The translations under genes were made by a program, and so were the position numbers. Under the pieces are notes generated by a model. The model did no database searches, was not told where the DNA came from, and saw only the letters and a program-made list of their open reading frames with translations. DNA of 64,000 nt from Flavobacterium xinjiangense (GTDB taxonomy: Bacteria > Bacteroidota > Bacteroidia > Flavobacteriales > Flavobacteriaceae). The stretch lies in contig NZ_FRCL01000004.1 in the NCBI RefSeq assembly GCF_900142885.1, positions 62,001 to 126,000 of the forward strand, given 5' to 3'. Positions within the stretch are counted from its first letter, which is position 1; the number at the start of each line of letters is the position of its first letter. Of the stretch, positions 61,410 through 64,000 are shown piece by piece.

Positions 61410-62384
61410 ATGAAAAACATTGCAATTATCATGGGCGGCTATTCCAGCGAGTACAAAATCTCACTAATTAGCGGAAACGTCGTGTATCAGTTTCTGGACA
61501 AAAATAAATTCAACGGATTCCGAATCCATATTTTTAAAGAAAAATGGGTCTACGTCGATGCTAATGAAACCGAATTTCCTATTGATAAAAATGATTTTTC
61601 AGTAACAGTAGACGGAGCAAAAATCACTTTCGACTGCGTTTTTAATGCCATTCACGGTACTCCGGGCGAAGACGGATTGATGCAGGCTTATTTCGAATTG
61701 CTGAATGTTCCGCAATCGTCTTGTGATTATTACCAAGCCGCATTAACCTTCAACAAACGTGATTTATTATCCGTATTAAAACCATACGGAATCAAAACAG
61801 CTATTTCCTATTATTTAAATAAAGGCGATAAAATCAATATCGAAGAAATTGTAGGAAAAGTAGGTTTGCCTTGTTTTGTAAAACCAAATAAAGCTGGTTC
61901 AAGCTTCGGAATTTCAAAAGTGAAAACGGCCGCCGAATTGCCAATCGCCATAGAAGTCGCTTACAAAGAAGACAACGAAATCATCATAGAAAGCTTCCTT
62001 GATGGTACAGAAGTTTCCGTTGGTGTCATTAATTACAAAGGAACCATAACCGTTTTACCAATAACCGAAATAGTTTCCGACAATGATTTCTTCGATTATG
62101 AAGCCAAATATTTGGGGAAATCACAGGAAATCACACCTGCGAGAATCTCGGATGAAATGACCCAAAAAGTGAGCGAAATAGCCAAACGCGCGTACGAAGT
62201 ACTAAAAATGAAAGGCTTCTCCAGAAGTGAGTTCATAATTGTAAATAACGAACCACACATGTTGGAAATGAACACCATTCCTGGATTAACTACTGAAAGT
62301 TTGATTCCCCAACAAGCAAAGGCGGCAGGAATTTCATTGGAAGATTTGTTTTCTAATGCGATAGATTTGGCTTTAAATAACTAA
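61410..62384 (+). CDS. ddl: D-alanine--D-alanine ligase
   Basis: 324 residues. ATP-grasp enzyme: IIMGGYSSEYKISLISG start, FNAIHGTPGEDG, KPNKAGSSFGI ATP loop and EMNTIPGLT metal/substrate end. Joins two D-alanines for peptidoglycan. I start at ATG 61410; the longer frame to 61266 is just translated repeat sequence. Divergent from the PASTA gene. Confidence 0.95.
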   Translation: MKNIAIIMGGYSSEYKISLISGNVVYQFLDKNKFNGFRIHIFKEKWVYVDANETEFPIDKNDFSVTVDGAKITFDCVFNAIHGTPGEDGLMQAYFELLNVPQSSCDYYQAALTFNKRDLLSVLKPYGIKTAISYYLNKGDKINIEEIVGKVGLPCFVKPNKAGSSFGISKVKTAAELPIAIEVAYKEDNEIIIESFLDGTEVSVGVINYKGTITVLPITEIVSDNDFFDYEAKYLGKSQEITPARISDEMTQKVSEIAKRAYEVLKMKGFSRSEFIIVNNEPHMLEMNTIPGLTTESLIPQQAKAAGISLEDLFSNAIDLALNN

Positions 62385-62393
62385 ATTTCCAAT

Positions 62394-63086
62394 ATGACAG
62401 AAATCTTTGAATGGAACCGATTATTATACAATGATTTACCAGAATCCTTTCTTTTAGAAGTCATTTTCCGTTCCACCATAATGTTCACCGTTCTACTTTT
62501 GACATTAAAAGTAGCAGGCAAACGGGGTGTCAAGCAATTATCCGTTTTTGAAACGGTGATTATTATCGCTTTAGGTTCAGCAGCTGGAGATCCCATGTTT
62601 TATGAGGAAGTTGGAATAATTCCGCCCATAACCGTATTTCTGGTTATTATACTTTTATATCGATTAGTAACCTGGTTAACCGGAAAAAGCAAAAAATTTG
62701 AAGAGTTCATTGAAGGAAAAACAGAATGCATAATCAATGAAGGGAAATTTTCAATTGCTACTTTCAAGAAGGAAAGTTTGGCACAAGATGAATTCTTTTC
62801 GGAACTTCGCTTGAAATCAGTGGAACATTTAGGTCAGGTAAAAAATGCTTTCATGGAAACCAGTGGTGAAATCAGCGTTTTCTATTATGAAGATAATGAA
62901 GTGAAACCAGGATTGCCAATTCTTCCTTTTTTATTTAAACTAAAAAGTAATACTATACCTGTTGAAGGTATTTATTCCTGCACCTTTTGCGGAAATACGG
63001 AAAGCCATAAACCTGGAAATGCTGAATGCAGCGTTTGTGAAAAATTAGAATGGGTAGAAGCCATAAAAACACTCCGAAAAACGTAA
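62394..63086 (+). CDS. DUF421-like membrane protein with C-terminal zinc-ribbon
   Basis: 230 residues. Three N-terminal helices (about 22-40, 53-70 and 80-97), KRGVKQLSVFETVIIIALGSAAGDPM typical of DUF421 (YetF), and a soluble domain. The last 45 residues contain CTFCGN...CSVCEK, two CxxC pairs that could bind zinc, an addition I do not associate with most DUF421 proteins. Starts 10 bp after ddl. Function unknown. Confidence 0.82.
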   Translation: MTEIFEWNRLLYNDLPESFLLEVIFRSTIMFTVLLLTLKVAGKRGVKQLSVFETVIIIALGSAAGDPMFYEEVGIIPPITVFLVIILLYRLVTWLTGKSKKFEEFIEGKTECIINEGKFSIATFKKESLAQDEFFSELRLKSVEHLGQVKNAFMETSGEISVFYYEDNEVKPGLPILPFLFKLKSNTIPVEGIYSCTFCGNTESHKPGNAECSVCEKLEWVEAIKTLRKT

Positions 63087-63134
63087 TTAAACATTTGAAT
63101 AAAGCATCAGTTTGATGTAATTATATCTTATAAA

Positions 63135-63593
63135 ATGAGAAAAGCCATATTTCCCGGATCATTCGATCCAATCACATTAGGTCATGAAGACATCATAAAA
63201 AGAAGTATTCCGCTATTTGATGAAATCGTAATTGCCATTGGAATCAATGCCGAAAAAAAATACATGTTTTCACTCGAAGAAAGAAAACGTTTCATTGAAG
63301 AGACCTTCAAAAACGAACCAAAAGTTTCGGTGATTACCTATGAAGGTTTGACGATCGATTTGTGTCATAGAATAAAAGCAGATTTCATACTTCGTGGTTT
63401 GCGTAATCCCGCCGATTTCGAATTTGAAAAAGCTATTGCGCATACCAATCGCCGTTTGTCAAAAATAGAAACCGTCTTTTTATTGACTGCAGCCAGGACT
63501 TCCTATATCAGTTCCAGTATTGTACGAGACGTTATTCGCAATGGCGGACAATACGAAATGCTGGTTCCCGATGCCGTAAGAGTAAAAAAATAG
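63135..63593 (+). CDS. coaD: Phosphopantetheine adenylyltransferase
   Basis: 152 residues. GSFDPITLGHEDIIKRS carries the nucleotidyltransferase HxGH-like motif (TLGH) and ISSSIVRDV the C-terminal ISSTxxR counterpart. Makes dephospho-CoA from phosphopantetheine and ATP. Last gene of ddl-DUF421-coaD. Confidence 0.96.
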   Translation: MRKAIFPGSFDPITLGHEDIIKRSIPLFDEIVIAIGINAEKKYMFSLEERKRFIEETFKNEPKVSVITYEGLTIDLCHRIKADFILRGLRNPADFEFEKAIAHTNRRLSKIETVFLLTAARTSYISSSIVRDVIRNGGQYEMLVPDAVRVKK

Positions 63594-63652
63594 TAGTCCG
63601 AATAAATTTGTAAAATGAACTTTAATTCAATTTTATTTATTCACTACATTCA

Positions 63653-63712
63653 AAAAAGTTTGGGATGTATAAGTATTGTTATATCACAAAACTTTTGCAT
63701 CCCAAACTTTTT
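63653..63712. terminator. Probable bidirectional terminator with a long loop
   Basis: AAAAAGTTTGGGATG (63653-63667) pairs perfectly with CATCCCAAACTTTTT (63698-63712). The 30-nt loop is long for a terminator. It lies between coaD and the convergent gene at 63741. Confidence 0.6.
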
Positions 63713-63740
63713 GAAATTTACATAAAGCCAAATCCCTAAA

Positions 63741-64000
63741 TTAATACGTGATTTTTCCAACAGCATTATGCGTAGACGTGCCGATTCCCGTATCTCCATT
63801 GATACTATATGCGCCATTAGCAATAGATAAATATCCTGTTGCTCCAACAAATCTTCCTGTGCCTCCTGCTACAGTAAAACCTCCAACATAGGTCGCTTCT
63901 AATGCCGAACTAAAGGTTAAAAAAACATTTGTTTGTGTATATAATTCATCTCGATTTGCAGCAACGAGAACATCATTGGATGCAAAATTAACAGTGCCGT
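63741..64000 (-). CDS. C-terminal part of an exported beta-barrel-like protein (truncated by the window)
   Basis: The minus frame is open from the right edge to TAA at 63741-63743, giving at least 85 residues. Visible text: ATYVGGFTVAGGTGRFVGATG and LSIANGAYSINGDTG, a VGGTGRF-x-GATG pattern like that of allene-oxide-cyclase/dirigent-type barrels and of small secreted proteins. The start and the signal lie outside the window. Function unknown. Confidence 0.7.
   Translation of the reverse strand, partial: GTVNFASNDVLVAANRDELYTQTNVFLTFSSALEATYVGGFTVAGGTGRFVGATGYLSIANGAYSINGDTGIGTSTHNAVGKITY

Noticed and set aside
1..64000. CRISPR arrays, rRNA or tRNA genes, prophage, insertion sequences
   Set aside because: I looked for direct-repeat arrays, rRNA-like GC-rich stretches, tRNA cloverleaf ends, transposase motifs and phage genes, and saw none.

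Overview
The window is chromosomal DNA of a Bacteroidota member, most likely Flavobacterium or a close relative. The evidence is AT-rich sequence, weak or absent Shine-Dalgarno sequences, Bacteroidota -7 promoter boxes of the form TAnnTTTG at many genes, a trpEGDCFBA operon, and families typical of flavobacteria (DUF4494, DUF6268-like, PASTA-rluD-ddl-coaD). I saw no rRNA, tRNA, CRISPR array, prophage, transposase or integrase.

Layout. 1-2739: end of an MFS transporter, a frameshifted TlpA-like thioredoxin and a split YeeE/YedE transporter. 2740-9925: mostly minus-strand single genes (TerB-like, tandem-domain lipoprotein, M1 peptidase, GapN-like dehydrogenase, rhodanese) and one plus-strand beta-barrel protein. 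10257-14909: a reactive-sulfur module with a Crp/Fnr regulator, TauE/SafE exporter, CstB-like persulfide dioxygenase-rhodanese, DUF2892 protein, TPMT-type methyltransferase fused to an HMA domain, small membrane protein and thioredoxin. Three 16-bp Crp-type dyads sit in front of the yeeE pair, tauE and the dioxygenase, each centred exactly 29.5 bp upstream of the start of the -7 box. They tie the separated sulfur genes into one probable regulon.

15056-28174: a LOG-family protein, then about 12 kb of minus-strand sensory genes: a hybrid histidine kinase, a CheB-CheR-PAS protein and a kinase of about 2,127 residues with 12 PAS domains and a GAF domain. 28681-30388: MarR-nitroreductase-YceI unit whose promoter elements are both buried in MarR-type dyads. 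30526-37898: the trp operon behind a leader peptide with three consecutive Trp codons and a terminator/antiterminator; a GGCT-like gene and a nested-hairpin repeat lie between trpB and trpA.

37928-42543: the most accessory-looking part, a co-oriented run of small unrelated genes (DinB, two NTF2-like, two VOC, DUF2200, esterase, GNAT) with recurring attC-like imperfect palindromes between several of them. It resembles an integron-style cassette array without a visible integrase. 42624-50092: small exported protein, DUF4494, a second nitroreductase with a TetR regulator, and a TetR-TolC-EmrA-EmrB efflux operon behind paired dyads. 50172-64000: housekeeping and single genes (yaaA, GNAT-MFS, FAD oxidoreductase, exported adenosine deaminase, transglutaminase-like, VOC, PhoD, NlpC/P60), then the rluD-like/PASTA genes divergent from ddl-DUF421-coaD, and a partial gene at the right edge.

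All functional calls come from reading motifs by eye; none was tested by database search.
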